A stretch of DNA of 42,363 bases from an uncultured Blautia sp. (GCA_900551075.1 URVB01000031.1:1-42363); one strand, 5' to 3'; positions 6,842 to 17,016 are shown, numbered from the stretch's first letter. A program made the numbers and translations. Notes: generated by a model from the sequence alone, not told the origin.

Positions 6842-9800
6842 TTAATGTTTCGCGCCGATACTCTCATAGAATGCTTCCATCTGTGCCTGTTCATTCGTCA
6901 GTCCCTTTTCTTCCAGTTTAGCACTTAAGGTGATCATTCTCTTGTATTCATCCGGAATCAATTTCTTAAAGTGCGGCAGATATTCGTCAAAATCAGCCAG
7001 CACCTTTGCTCCCAGCTTAGAGCCGGTGGCTGCTACATGGGCTTCAATCAGATCTCGTAATTCCTTCCTGTCATATTTATTCTCCACTTTTTCAATGGAT
7101 ATCATTGCCTTATTGATATTTTTATATAACTCATTTCCTACATCCAGAACATAAGCAATACCGCCGCTCATTCCTGCCGCAAAGTTTTTCCCGGTTTTTC
7201 CAAGGACCACCACGCGTCCGCCGGTCATATATTCACAGCCATGTTCTCCGACACCCTCCACAACTGCATTTGCACCGGAGTTACGTACTGCAAATCGTTC
7301 GCCTGCTTTGCCGTTGATAAAAGCAGTTCCGCTGGTTGCGCCGTACAGAGCAACGTTTCCGACGATGATATTTTCTTCTGCCCGATAACCGGCTTTTTCG
7401 GATACTTTTACGATGAGCTTGCCGCCGGAAAGGCCCTTGCCGAAATAGTCATTGCTGTCACCGGTCAGATTCAGAGTCAGTCCTTTTGGAATAAATGCGC
7501 CGAAGCTCTGTCCGCCTGCGCCATGGCAATTGACAACAATGGTATCCTCCAAAAGCCTCTGCTTTGTCTGTCTTGTGATTTCCGCACCCAGAATCGTACC
7601 AAAAGCACGGTCCGTATTTGTAACATCAACGGTAATCTCTGTATGCTCGCCCTTTGTGATCGCTCTTGCACACTTTTTGATAAGGACCTTCTCATCCAAT
7701 GTTTTTTCCAGTTCAAAATTGTACTCTGCCTTTGGATCAAAGGTGACTTTTTCTCCGTTTCCTGCGTACGGATTATCCAGAATTGCACTCAGATCCACCT
7801 TACCTCTATGGGGCTCTGTTACATTGGCTGCCGGAATGAGCAAATCTGTACGTCCTACCATTTCATCCACGGTACGCACACCCAAACGCGCCATATATTC
7901 CCTTAACTCTGCTGCGATAAAACGCATAAAATTCTCTACATATTCCGGTTTGCCGCGGAATCTCCTGCGCAGCTCCGGATTCTGGGTAGCAACACCTACC
8001 GGACAGGTGTCCAGGTTACAGACACGCATCATCACGCATCCCATAGTCACCAGCGGAGCCGTTGCAAAACCAAACTCCTCTGCCCCGAGAAGTGCTGCGA
8101 CCGCAACATCACGGCCGCTCATCAGTTTGCCATCCGTTTCGATGCGTACACGGTTCCGAAGCCCGTTCATCAATAGGGTCTGATGGGTCTCTGCAAGTCC
8201 CAGTTCCCATGGGAGCCCCGCATTGTGAATGGAGCTTCTTGGAGCCGCACCGGTGCCTCCGTCATAACCGGAGATCAGAATGGTCTGCGCACCTGCTTTG
8301 GCAACACCGGCCGCAACCGTACCGACACCGGCTTCAGAAACGAGTTTTACGGAAATGTCCGCATATTTATTTGCATTTTTCAAATCATAGATCAGCTCCG
8401 CCAAATCCTCGATTGAATAAATATCATGATGAGGCGGAGGTGAGATCAGGCTGACACCAGGTGTGGAATGCCGGGTCTTGGCAATCCATGGATATACTTT
8501 CTTTGCCGGAAGATGTCCGCCCTCACCAGGTTTTGCTCCCTGTGCCATTTTAATCTGAATTTCTCTCGCAGATACCAGATAACGGCTGGTCACACCAAAA
8601 CGTCCGCTGGCTACCTGTTTGATGGCAGAACAGCGGTCATTCTCTGTTCCTGCAGAGTCAATACGCTCCGCACTCTCGCCGCCTTCACCTGTATTCGATT
8701 TGCCATGAAGATGATTCATGGCAATTGCCAGAGTCTCATGTGCCTCCTGAGAAATAGAGCCGTAGGACATTGCACCTGTCTTAAAGCGCTTCACAATCTC
8801 ATCCACACTTTCCACTTCTTCCAGCGGGATCGGATTTTCCGGGAACTTAAATTCCAGAAGACCTCTTAAGTTTCCGTGATTCTCCTCATCCACCAGCTTC
8901 GTATATTCTTTAAACATCTCATAGCTTCCGCATTTCGTGGACTGCTGAAGCAGATGAATGGTCTTAGGATTATAGCGGTGCTCCTCGCCCTGACTTCTCA
9001 TCTTATGAGCACCCACACTGTCTAAGGTCAGATCTGTACTTAAGCCCAGCGGATCAAACGCCTCTGAATGAAGTTTTTCTACATTGTCTTCAATATCCTC
9101 CAGCGTAATGCCGCCTACCCGGCTGACCGTACCGGTAAAATATTTGTCAATGACATTCTGAGAAATACCGATCGCCTCAAAAATCTGGGAACCCTGATAG
9201 GACTGAATGGTAGAAATACCCATTTTGGACGCAATCTTTATAATACCGCTGAGCACCGCATGATTGTAATCATCCACAGCCGCATAATAATCTTTATCCA
9301 GCATATGGTTGTCGATCAGCTCACGAATGGTCTCCTGTGCCAGATATGGATTAATTGCGCTGGCCCCATAGCCCAGAAGTGCTGCAAAATGATGCACTTC
9401 TCTTGGCTCCCCGGACTCCAGGATAATGGCAAGGGAGGTACTCTTTTTCGTTTTTACCAAATGCTGATGTACTGCGGAAACCGCCAGCAGAGACGGAATC
9501 GGCATATGGTTCTCATCCACGCCTCTGTCTGAAAGAACCAGAATATTCGCACCCTCACGGAAAGCCTTGTCGACCTCCACAAACAAACGGTCAATGGCCC
9601 GCTCCAGCTTGGTGCTCTTATAATACAGAGTCGAAACAACCGCTACCTTGAAGCCTTCCTCCTTCATATTCTTGATTTTCAGCATATCCGTATTCGTCAG
9701 AATCGGATTATTGATCTTCAATACCTGACAGTTCTCCGGCTTCTGCTCCAGAAGATTTCCATCTTTTCCCACATAGACGCTTGTACAGGTCACGATCTCC

Positions 9801-11389
9801 TCACGGATCGCATCAATAGGCGGATTGGTAACCTGTGCAAACAACTGTTTGAAATAATCGAATAATGGACGGTGTTCCCTGGAAAGGACTGCCAAAGGCG
9901 TATCCAGGCCCATAGCCCCAATACTCTCGCTTCCGTTCAGGGCCATATTGCGGATAGAGGTGCGGTACTGCTCATAGGTATAGCCAAACGCCTTCTTAAG
10001 CCGTGCTCTCTGGTCCTCTGTATATTCCTCAGGTCTCTGATTCGGAATCTTAATATCTCTCAACTGTACCAGATGACTGTCCAGCCATTCCCCGTACGGC
10101 TGTTTTTTCGCATAATTTTCTTTTAATTCATCATCGTCGAGAACCTTGCCCTGAACCGTATCCACAAGAAGGATTTTGCCGGGATGCAGACGTTCCTTTA
10201 ATACGATCTTCTCCTCCGGTACCGTCAGTACGCCTACCTCAGAGGAAAGAATCATATAGCCATCCGAAGTGATATAGTATCTGGAAGGACGAAGGCCATT
10301 GCGGTCAAGCACTGCTCCCATAACATCGCCATCCGAAAACAGGATGGATGCAGGGCCATCCCACGGCTCCATCATAGTTGCATAATATTGATAAAAGTCT
10401 CTCTTTTCCTGAGAAATCGTATCGTTGTTTGCCCAGGGCTCCGGAATCGTAATCATGACTGCCAGAGGCAGGTCCATACCGCTCATTACAAGGAATTCCA
10501 GTGTATTGTCCAGCATTGCAGAGTCGGAGCCATTGCGGTTGACAACCGGAAGCACCTTATGCAGCTCGCCCTTCAAATAAGGCGACTCCATATTTTCTTC
10601 CCTTGCCAGCATCTTATCTGCGTTGCCGCGGATGGTATTAATTTCTCCGTTATGTACCATAAAGCGATTGGGATGTGCACGCTCCCAGCTTGGATTCGTA
10701 TTGGTACTGAAACGGGAGTGCACCAATGCAATGGCAGACTCATAATCCGGGCTCTGCAGATCCTCAAAAAAGGTACGGAGTTGGCCCACCAAAAACATGC
10801 CTTTATAAACAATCGTACGGCTGCTCATAGAAACTACATACGTATTGTCATTGCTCTGCTCAAACTCTCTGCGTGCAATATAGAGCATACGGTCAAACGG
10901 AAGACCCTTCTCAACATCTGCCGGTTTTTTGATAAACGCCTGCATGATGCACGGCATGCACTCTCTTGCCTTCTGTCCGAGAACCTCCGGGATCACCGGC
11001 ACCTGCCTCCAGCCAAGAAGCTCAAGTCCCTCTTTCTGTACGATGATCTCAAACATTTTCTTAGCCTGTGCACGCTTGATCTCATGCTGCGGAAAGAAAA
11101 GCTGCGCGATACCGTATTCTCTCTCGTTTCCAAGCTCAATTCCTGCTTTTTTGCCTGCCCTTTTGAAAAATTTATGGGAAATCTGAAGCAGAATTCCAAC
11201 ACCGTCACCCGTTTTTCCTTCTGCATCCTTACCTGCACGATGCTCCAGGTTTTCTACGATTTTTAAAGCATTTGCCACGGTATCATGCGTTTTCTTTCCT
11301 TTGATATTGACCACTGCACCAATACCGCAGTTGTCATGCTCAAATTCCGGACGATACAGCCCCTGGCTTTGCTTCCTCACTTCTCTCAT
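6842..11389 (-). CDS. gltB: Glutamate synthase large subunit
   Basis: This is the glutamine-dependent GOGAT alpha subunit, about 1515 residues. An N-terminal glutaminase domain carries the nucleophile Cys in HDNCGIG after a short propeptide of about 20 residues. The central and FMN-binding synthase domains contain GEGGE and SGYDGGTGAAP. The 3Fe-4S cysteines are in MRVCNLDTCPVGVATQ, and the C-terminal glutamate-synthase beta-helix follows. The upstream ATG at 11419 has no visible ribosome site. The ATG at 11389 follows AGGATGAGGAAA, the same arrangement as gltD and aspS, so it is preferred. The gene starts about 40 bases after the pyrG stop and is probably cotranscribed with it, which places GOGAT under the pyrG attenuator. 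Confidence 0.96.
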   Translation of the reverse strand: MREVRKQSQGLYRPEFEHDNCGIGAVVNIKGKKTHDTVANALKIVENLEHRAGKDAEGKTGDGVGILLQISHKFFKRAGKKAGIELGNEREYGIAQLFFPQHEIKRAQAKKMFEIIVQKEGLELLGWRQVPVIPEVLGQKARECMPCIMQAFIKKPADVEKGLPFDRMLYIARREFEQSNDNTYVVSMSSRTIVYKGMFLVGQLRTFFEDLQSPDYESAIALVHSRFSTNTNPSWERAHPNRFMVHNGEINTIRGNADKMLAREENMESPYLKGELHKVLPVVNRNGSDSAMLDNTLEFLVMSGMDLPLAVMITIPEPWANNDTISQEKRDFYQYYATMMEPWDGPASILFSDGDVMGAVLDRNGLRPSRYYITSDGYMILSSEVGVLTVPEEKIVLKERLHPGKILLVDTVQGKVLDDDELKENYAKKQPYGEWLDSHLVQLRDIKIPNQRPEEYTEDQRARLKKAFGYTYEQYRTSIRNMALNGSESIGAMGLDTPLAVLSREHRPLFDYFKQLFAQVTNPPIDAIREEIVTCTSVYVGKDGNLLEQKPENCQVLKINNPILTNTDMLKIKNMKEEGFKVAVVSTLYYKSTKLERAIDRLFVEVDKAFREGANILVLSDRGVDENHMPIPSLLAVSAVHQHLVKTKKSTSLAIILESGEPREVHHFAALLGYGASAINPYLAQETIRELIDNHMLDKDYYAAVDDYNHAVLSGIIKIASKMGISTIQSYQGSQIFEAIGISQNVIDKYFTGTVSRVGGITLEDIEDNVEKLHSEAFDPLGLSTDLTLDSVGAHKMRSQGEEHRYNPKTIHLLQQSTKCGSYEMFKEYTKLVDEENHGNLRGLLEFKFPENPIPLEEVESVDEIVKRFKTGAMSYGSISQEAHETLAIAMNHLHGKSNTGEGGESAERIDSAGTENDRCSAIKQVASGRFGVTSRYLVSAREIQIKMAQGAKPGEGGHLPAKKVYPWIAKTRHSTPGVSLISPPPHHDIYSIEDLAELIYDLKNANKYADISVKLVSEAGVGTVAAGVAKAGAQTILISGYDGGTGAAPRSSIHNAGLPWELGLAETHQTLLMNGLRNRVRIETDGKLMSGRDVAVAALLGAEEFGFATAPLVTMGCVMMRVCNLDTCPVGVATQNPELRRRFRGKPEYVENFMRFIAAELREYMARLGVRTVDEMVGRTDLLIPAANVTEPHRGKVDLSAILDNPYAGNGEKVTFDPKAEYNFELEKTLDEKVLIKKCARAITKGEHTEITVDVTNTDRAFGTILGAEITRQTKQRLLEDTIVVNCHGAGGQSFGAFIPKGLTLNLTGDSNDYFGKGLSGGKLIVKVSEKAGYRAEENIIVGNVALYGATSGTAFINGKAGERFAVRNSGANAVVEGVGEHGCEYMTGGRVVVLGKTGKNFAAGMSGGIAYVLDVGNELYKNINKAMISIEKVENKYDRKELRDLIEAHVAATGSKLGAKVLADFDEYLPHFKKLIPDEYKRMITLSAKLEEKGLTNEQAQMEAFYESIGAKH

Positions 11390-11428
11390 TTTCCTCATCC
11401 TTTCTCTATTGATTCTCATAACCGTATT

Positions 11429-13045
11429 TCACGGAGTCTTTTCTTTTGCACAATCAATTGCCGCCTGCACAAATCCTCTGAATAACGGATGCACATGATT
11501 CGGCCGCGACTTAAATTCCGGATGTCCCTGTGTTCCGATAAAAAACGGATGACCCTTTACCTCAACCATTTCCACAATATGATTATCCGGAGAGGTCCCT
11601 GCAATTTTCATTCCCTTTTCTGCCAGTTCATCCCGAAATGCATTATTCACCTCATAGCGGTGTCTGTGTCGCTCCCTAATTTCTTTCCTTCCGAAAAGGC
11701 GATAAGAATTGGAATCCTTTGCAAGCACACACGGGTAGCTTCCAAGCCTTAAGGTTCCTCCCAAATCCTCCACACTCTCCTGATCCGGCATCAAAGCAAT
11801 GACCGGATGTTTCGTTTCCGGATTCAGCTCAATGCTGTTGGCATCCTCATATCCAAGTACATGTCTTGCAAATTCCACAACGGCCATCTGCATTCCAAGG
11901 CAGATGCCGAGATACGGAATTTTGTGCACTCTTGCATATTGTGCAGCCAAAATCATTCCTTCCGTACCCCGGTTGCCGAAACCGCCCGGAACCAGAATGC
12001 CCTCCGCCGTGTGCAGCATCTGATCAAGATTCTTCTCATTTAATTCTTCCGAATCCACCCAAAGAAGCTCTGCCTTCGCCCTGCAGGAAATCCCCCCATG
12101 CTTTAACGCCTCCACAACACTTAAATACGCGTCGTGAAGCCGGGTATACTTTCCAACAATCGCAATTCGGGCAACACTGTCAGGATTTCTCAGATTGTTC
12201 ACCATACTTTCCCAATCCGAAAGATCCGGCTTTCGATTTTCCAGGCGGAGACTTTCCAGTACGACATCCGCAAGCTTTTCTCTTTCCATAGCAAGAGGCG
12301 CTTCATATAAATATTCTACGTCCAGGTTCTGCAATACATGACTCACCGGCACATTGCAGAACAGCGCAATCTTTCTTTTGATCTCATCCGTAACCGGATG
12401 TTCACTTCTGCACACCAGAACATCCGGCTGGATGCCCATGCCCTGCAGCTCCTTGACACTAGCCTGCGTAGGCTTTGTCTTCATCTCCCCGGAGGCCTTA
12501 AGATAAGGAATCAGCGTCACATGGATCAATACCGCATGATCCATTCCAACCTCATGCCGGAACTGACGGATAGACTCCAGGAAAGGCTGGCTCTCTATGT
12601 CACCGACCGTCCCGCCGACCTCAATAATTGCAATTCTGTCTTCCTCCGGTGATTTGCCGCGATAAAACCTTCCCTTGATCTCATTTGTGATATGAGGGAT
12701 TACCTGTACGGTACCGCCTCCGAAATCTCCATGCCGTTCCTTCTGTAATACGGACCAATAAATCTTTCCTGTGGTCACATTGGAATTTTTGTCCAGGCTC
12801 TCATCAATAAAACGCTCATAATGTCCCAAATCCAAATCTGTTTCCGTACCGTCATCCGTTACAAACACTTCTCCGTGCTGGATTGGATTCATAGTTCCCG
12901 GATCGATGTTAATGTACGGATCAAACTTCTGCATCGTGACCTGATATCCTCTTGCCTTTAAAAGCCTGCCGAGAGAAGCCGCCGTAATTCCCTTTCCGAG
13001 ACCGGAAACAACGCCTCCTGTGACAAATACATATTTGACTGCCAT
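11429..13045 (-). CDS. pyrG: CTP synthase
   Basis: This enzyme converts UTP to CTP with ATP and glutamine. The 538 residues are the normal length. The N-terminal synthetase domain starts with VTGGVVSGLGKG (ATP loop) and has DPYINIDPGTM. The C-terminal class I glutaminase has Cys in GICLGMQ and the His-Glu pair in GHPEF. A GGAGGAGG-type site precedes the ATG at 13045. The leader holds a promoter, a terminator hairpin and a 16-base palindrome (13076-13091) just ahead of the ribosome site. In Bacillus pyrG responds to CTP through a GGGC transcript start, and no such start is visible here. It is first gene of pyrG-gltB-gltD. Confidence 0.97.
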   Translation of the reverse strand: MAVKYVFVTGGVVSGLGKGITAASLGRLLKARGYQVTMQKFDPYINIDPGTMNPIQHGEVFVTDDGTETDLDLGHYERFIDESLDKNSNVTTGKIYWSVLQKERHGDFGGGTVQVIPHITNEIKGRFYRGKSPEEDRIAIIEVGGTVGDIESQPFLESIRQFRHEVGMDHAVLIHVTLIPYLKASGEMKTKPTQASVKELQGMGIQPDVLVCRSEHPVTDEIKRKIALFCNVPVSHVLQNLDVEYLYEAPLAMEREKLADVVLESLRLENRKPDLSDWESMVNNLRNPDSVARIAIVGKYTRLHDAYLSVVEALKHGGISCRAKAELLWVDSEELNEKNLDQMLHTAEGILVPGGFGNRGTEGMILAAQYARVHKIPYLGICLGMQMAVVEFARHVLGYEDANSIELNPETKHPVIALMPDQESVEDLGGTLRLGSYPCVLAKDSNSYRLFGRKEIRERHRHRYEVNNAFRDELAEKGMKIAGTSPDNHIVEMVEVKGHPFFIGTQGHPEFKSRPNHVHPLFRGFVQAAIDCAKEKTP

Positions 13046-13075
13046 TATTGATTTCCTCCTCCATACCGCTCTATG

Positions 13076-13091
13076 TTCCTATATATAGGAA
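13076..13091. repeat. 16-bp perfect palindrome near the pyrG ribosome site
   Basis: TTCCTATATATAGGAA is self-complementary over its full length and lies about 20 bases before the GGAGG box. It could be a small RNA hairpin affecting translation or a DNA operator. Function is unknown. Confidence 0.5.
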
Positions 13092-13093
13092 AT

Positions 13094-13150
13094 AAAAAAA
13101 CGCCGGAAGCAGAAAATATGGGACACTTATCCCTCTGTCTGCTCCTGACG
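13094..13150 (-). terminator. Attenuator in the pyrG-gltBD leader
   Basis: A 13-position hairpin (arms 13138-13150 and 13101-13113, one mismatch) is followed by UUUUUUU (13094-13100). An inner GGGA/UCCC stem sits in the loop. The 5' side begins with GACAAAGGCG, the box seen in the glnA leader. It sits between the promoter and pyrG, so it should act as an attenuator. Confidence 0.78.
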
Positions 13151-13181
13151 CCTTTGTCAGATATTTTTAAATATGTGGTAT

Positions 13182-13210
13182 ACTATAACCTATTTTTTTC
13201 TATTTGTAAA
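13182..13210 (-). promoter_or_regulatory. pyrG-gltB-gltD promoter
   Basis: The -35 TTTACA (13205-13210) and -10 TATAGT (13182-13187) are 17 bases apart on the minus strand, in the A/T-rich gap after purF. Confidence 0.72.
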
Positions 13211-13245
13211 TATATAAATATTGTTTTTTTAAGTGCAACGCCCTG

Positions 13246-14634
13246 CTAATCCTGTTCCTTTGGAATTTCCATGGGATAGCATCCGTCAAAGCAAGCCTTG
13301 CAGAGAGGCAGCCCGCCTGCCATACCCTCCAGATATTCTTTCTGCATATATCCCAGAGAGTCGGCACCGATCATACGGCAAATTTCCTCCTCACTATGAC
13401 TGGAAGCAATCAGTTGGTCATTGGAAGGTACGTCTGTTCCAAAATAACAGGGATGTAAAAAGGGCGGCGAACTGATACGCACATGTACTTCCCCGGCGCC
13501 GGCCTCTTTCAGCATATGAATCAGATTTGCAATCGTCGTTCCCCTTACGATCGAATCATCAACCAGAACAATTCGCTTTCCCCTGACAACCGATTCCAGC
13601 ACGCTGAGCTTCAAATGCACGCTGGACTCTCTTTCCTTCTGCGTTGGTTTAATAAAGGTTCTCCCAATATAGCTGTTCTTATAAAAAGCAAATCCAAAGG
13701 GTATCCCGGAGGCCTCCGAATACCCCTTTGCGGCAGGAATTCCCGACTCCGGAACACCAGTGACCAAATCCGCCTCAACCGGATAGGCTTTTGCAAGAGA
13801 TTTCCCGCCCCGGATACGCGCATCATAAATTCTGACCCCATCCATGGTACTGTCCAGCCTTGCAAAATAAATATACTCAAATACACAATGTGCATGCTTT
13901 TCTTTGGCCAGGGCTTTCTCTGACCTTACACCGTCTTTTGTGATGATCACCATTTCTCCGGGTTCAATATCACGGACAAACTCTGCTCCCACGGCAGTCA
14001 ATGCACAGCTTTCGGAGGCCAGTATATAGGAATGCTCCCGTTTTCCAAGGCACAGCGGCTTCAGCCCGTATGGATCACGGACGCCGATCAGTTTGCGGGG
14101 ACTCATAATCACCAGGCCATAGGCTCCTTTGATCCTTTGTGCCGTTTTTAAAATTGCTTCCTCCACCGTTTTCGAATGTACCCGTTCTCTCGCGATGTGA
14201 AATGCAATGACTTCCGAATCTGTTGTCGTATGAAAGATCGCACCGTTCCGGATCAGCTCCCATTTCAGTTTTGCCGTATTCACCAAATTCCCATTATGTG
14301 CAAGTGCAAGTGTCCCTTTTATATAGGACAGCACCAACGGCTGAGCATTTTCTGCAACCGAACCGCCCGTTGTGGAATATCGTACGTGTCCGATACCGAT
14401 ATCCCCTTCCATATTCCGTAACGTTTCTTCGTCCAGCACCTCACTGACCAAGCCCAGTTCCTTATGAAACTGTATATTCCCGCGCTCGCCATCTGTTCTG
14501 GAAACTGCAAGTCCGCAGGACTCCTGCCCTCTGTGCTGCAAAGATGTCAGTCCGTAATAAATGGAGGGAACAACGTTCCCGCCCTTAAGATCATAAATTC
14601 CAAATACACCGCAGGCTTCCTTCAATTCTGCCAT
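13246..14634 (-). CDS. purF: Amidophosphoribosyltransferase
   Basis: This is the first committed step of purine synthesis: PRPP plus glutamine to phosphoribosylamine. The glutaminase nucleophile Cys follows a short propeptide (MAELKEACGVFG). The PRPP loop is VLVDDSIVRGTT. Cysteines in HPCYFG and LCKACFDGCYP match the iron-sulfur ligands of the Bacillus-type enzyme. The ATG at 14640 overlaps the ribosome site, and the ATG at 14634 is 8 bases from GGAGG and is preferred (462 residues). No other pur gene is adjacent, which is unusual. It sits alone between pyrG and the divergent GSIII gene, behind its own promoter and attenuator. Confidence 0.96.
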   Translation of the reverse strand: MAELKEACGVFGIYDLKGGNVVPSIYYGLTSLQHRGQESCGLAVSRTDGERGNIQFHKELGLVSEVLDEETLRNMEGDIGIGHVRYSTTGGSVAENAQPLVLSYIKGTLALAHNGNLVNTAKLKWELIRNGAIFHTTTDSEVIAFHIARERVHSKTVEEAILKTAQRIKGAYGLVIMSPRKLIGVRDPYGLKPLCLGKREHSYILASESCALTAVGAEFVRDIEPGEMVIITKDGVRSEKALAKEKHAHCVFEYIYFARLDSTMDGVRIYDARIRGGKSLAKAYPVEADLVTGVPESGIPAAKGYSEASGIPFGFAFYKNSYIGRTFIKPTQKERESSVHLKLSVLESVVRGKRIVLVDDSIVRGTTIANLIHMLKEAGAGEVHVRISSPPFLHPCYFGTDVPSNDQLIASSHSEEEICRMIGADSLGYMQKEYLEGMAGGLPLCKACFDGCYPMEIPKEQD

Positions 14635-14654
14635 TTGCATATCCTCCTCATCAC

Positions 14655-14693
14655 AAAAAAAGAAGGCACTCCGGACATATCCGAAGCACCCTT
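14655..14693 (-). terminator. Promoter-proximal attenuator of purF
   Basis: A hairpin of 11-13 pairs (with wobbles) at 14663-14693 is followed by UUCUUUUUUU and only about 30 bases later by the purF start. It begins 11 bases after the -10 box with AGCAAGGGUGC. Because purF and the GSIII gene diverge, no upstream gene needs this terminator, so attenuation is the only sensible role. Confidence 0.82.
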
Positions 14694-14705
14694 GCTTATA
14701 CTGAA

Positions 14706-14733
14706 ATTATAATAGAAGAGAACGATTTGTCAA
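14706..14733 (-). promoter_or_regulatory. purF promoter
   Basis: The -35 TTGACA (14728-14733) and -10 TATAAT (14706-14711) are 16 bases apart on the minus strand. Confidence 0.85.
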
Positions 14734-14775
14734 CCCTTGTTCCATGAAAATTTTTTAAAATTTTTCAAAAAATCA

Positions 14776-14803
14776 TTGACAACCGACTTTTTTTGTTTAT
14801 AAT
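14776..14803 (+). promoter_or_regulatory. GSIII gene promoter
   Basis: The -35 TTGACA (14776-14781) and -10 TATAAT (14798-14803) are 16 bases apart. It diverges from the purF promoter, about 43 bases away. Confidence 0.85.
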
Positions 14804-14820
14804 ACATCACATAAGCAACG

Positions 14821-14852
14821 GCGCTTTGGATGATATCCAAGGCGCTTTTTTT
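14821..14852 (+). terminator. Promoter-proximal attenuator of the GSIII gene
   Basis: An 11-bp hairpin with loop GAU (14821-14845) is followed by TTTTTTT (14846-14852). It begins about 12 bases after the -10 box with AGCAACGGCGC and lies 64 bases before the gene start. Like the purF copy, it has no upstream gene to terminate. Confidence 0.85.
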
Positions 14853-14916
14853 GTTTATATACACATATTCAAATTTCATCTGACGAATGGATTATAATCG
14901 AAAGGAGCACACCTAT

Positions 14917-17016
14917 ATGCCACTGAATATTCCTGAATTGTATGCCAGTCTTGTTTTTAACGATAAGATTATGCGCAGCAAATTACCAAAAGACATGTAC
15001 AAAGCACTGAAAAAAACGATCCGGAACGGGACGCATCTGGAACTGGACGTAGCCAATTCCGTAGCGGTTGCTATGAAAGAATGGGCGATTGAAAACGGTG
15101 CTACCCATTATACCCATTGGTTCCAGCCGATGACCAACTTCACTGCTGAAAAGCATGACAGTTTCATTTCTCCGACCGGAGATGGGCAGGTAATTATGGA
15201 TTTCTCCGGAAAAGAGCTTGTAAAGGGTGAACCGGATGCATCCAGCTTCCCGTCAGGAGGCCTCCGCGCGACTTTTGAAGCAAGAGGCTACACCGCATGG
15301 GATCCGACCTCACCGGCATTTATTAAAGATGGAACACTTTACATACCGACCGCCTTCTGTTCCTACAGCGGAGAAGCACTTGACAAAAAAACACCTCTTC
15401 TTCGTTCCATGGATACCTTAAACAAAGAAGCTGTCAACATGCTTCATATCCTCGGAAACACAGAGGTTAGAAACGTGAACACAACTGTCGGACCTGAACA
15501 GGAATATTTCCTGGTTGACAAAGAATTATATTCTAAGAGAAAAGACCTGATTTTCTGCGGACGCACACTGATCGGCGCACCTGCATCAAAAGGCCAGGAA
15601 ATGGAAGATCACTATTTTGGAACCTTGAAGCCAAGAGTTTCTGCTTATATGCATGATCTTGACGAAGAACTCTGGAAGCTCGGTATCCCGGCCAAGACCA
15701 AGCATAACGAGGTTGCACCTGCACAGCATGAGCTGGCACCTGTTTTTGATACCACAAACGTAGCCGTTGACCACAATCAGTTGACTATGGAGGTCATGAA
15801 AAAGGTTGCTGACAAACACAATATGGTATGCCTTCTGCACGAAAAACCATTTGAAGGCATCAACGGAAGCGGCAAACATAACAACTGGTCTATGATCACA
15901 GATACAGGCTGCAATCTTCTGGATCCCGGAAAAACACCTGCCGAAAACACACAATTCTTAGTATTTCTGGTAGCTGTTATCAAGGCTGTGGACGATTACG
16001 CGGATATACTCCGAATCTCTGTTGCAAGCGCCGGAAACGATCATCGGCTGGGTGCAAATGAAGCGCCTCCTGCTATTGTTTCCATCTTCCTTGGAGATGA
16101 GCTGACTGAAGTTTTAAAGGCTATTGAAAACGATGAATACTTCAGCAACCACGGCACTGTACAGATGGATATCGGCGCAAAGGTTCTGCCTCATTTTGTA
16201 AAAGATAATACTGACAGAAACCGTACTTCACCATTTGCATTTACCGGAAATAAATTCGAATTCCGTATGCTTGGTTCCGCCGCCTCTGTTGCAAACCCGA
16301 ATATTGTACTCAATACTGCCGTTGCTGAATCCCTTCGCCAGTTTGCTGAAAAACTGAAGGATGTACCGGCCGAAGACATGGAAAAAGCTGTTCATGAACT
16401 GTTGAAGTCCACAATCATGAAACACAAGCGTGTAATTTTCAACGGTAACGGCTATACAGACGAGTGGGTGGAGGAAGCAGAAAAACGCGGTCTCTATAAT
16501 TTGAAAACAACACCGGATGCACTTCCCATGTTCATCAGTGACAAAAATGTAGCATTACTGACGGGTCACAGGATTTTTACAAAGGAAGAGCTGCATTCCC
16601 GTTATGAAATCTGGCTGGAAAACTATGTAAAGACCATTCATATAGAGTCCAATACTATGGCTGAGATGGTGCGGAAGGATTTGATGCCGGGCGTTCTCTC
16701 CTACATGGAGCAGATTGCAAATACAGCCAGCCTGAAAAAATCCGTAGCTGCAGACATTTCTGTTGCAGGCGAAGCTGTACTTTTGAAAAAATTGACGGAA
16801 CTTCAGGAAAAGATGATGGACGGTCTTACTGCATTAAAGGCTGATACCGAAAAGGCAGAGGCTTGTGAGGATATTCTTGCCAGCGCAAAGACCTATCAGA
16901 CATCTGTTCTTGCAGATATGGAGACCTTAAGGGCATCCGCAGATGAGGCGGAAGCACTTCTTCCGGAGGCACTTCTTCCGTATCCTACATACGGAAAACT
17001 GCTGTTCTCCATTTAA
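14917..17016 (+). CDS. glnN: Type III glutamine synthetase
   Basis: This is GSIII, which makes glutamine from glutamate, ammonia and ATP, and forms a dodecamer in the cytoplasm. At 699 residues it has the family length. Typical motifs are VGPEQEYFLVD, KHNEVAPAQHELAP, INGSGKHNNWSM, the ANEAPPAI segment, and a long C-terminal helical part. The catalytic positions look canonical, unlike the GSI in this window, so this may be the main assimilatory enzyme. The ATG at 14917 is 9 bases after AAAGGAG. An earlier in-frame ATG (14887) has no site. It precedes the amt-PII gene and has its own promoter and attenuator. The symbol glnN is used for GSIII in some species, glnA in others. Confidence 0.95.
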   Translation: MPLNIPELYASLVFNDKIMRSKLPKDMYKALKKTIRNGTHLELDVANSVAVAMKEWAIENGATHYTHWFQPMTNFTAEKHDSFISPTGDGQVIMDFSGKELVKGEPDASSFPSGGLRATFEARGYTAWDPTSPAFIKDGTLYIPTAFCSYSGEALDKKTPLLRSMDTLNKEAVNMLHILGNTEVRNVNTTVGPEQEYFLVDKELYSKRKDLIFCGRTLIGAPASKGQEMEDHYFGTLKPRVSAYMHDLDEELWKLGIPAKTKHNEVAPAQHELAPVFDTTNVAVDHNQLTMEVMKKVADKHNMVCLLHEKPFEGINGSGKHNNWSMITDTGCNLLDPGKTPAENTQFLVFLVAVIKAVDDYADILRISVASAGNDHRLGANEAPPAIVSIFLGDELTEVLKAIENDEYFSNHGTVQMDIGAKVLPHFVKDNTDRNRTSPFAFTGNKFEFRMLGSAASVANPNIVLNTAVAESLRQFAEKLKDVPAEDMEKAVHELLKSTIMKHKRVIFNGNGYTDEWVEEAEKRGLYNLKTTPDALPMFISDKNVALLTGHRIFTKEELHSRYEIWLENYVKTIHIESNTMAEMVRKDLMPGVLSYMEQIANTASLKKSVAADISVAGEAVLLKKLTELQEKMMDGLTALKADTEKAEACEDILASAKTYQTSVLADMETLRASADEAEALLPEALLPYPTYGKLLFSI

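Noticed and set aside
6842..11419. Large open frames on the plus strand opposite gltB, pyrG and hemL
   Set aside because: They have no family-like sequence or ribosome sites and mirror codon bias of the real genes.
13160..13210. CTP-sensing reiterative transcription of pyrG as in Bacillus
   Set aside because: It needs a GGGC-type start just after the -10 box. The sequence after TATAGT has none.
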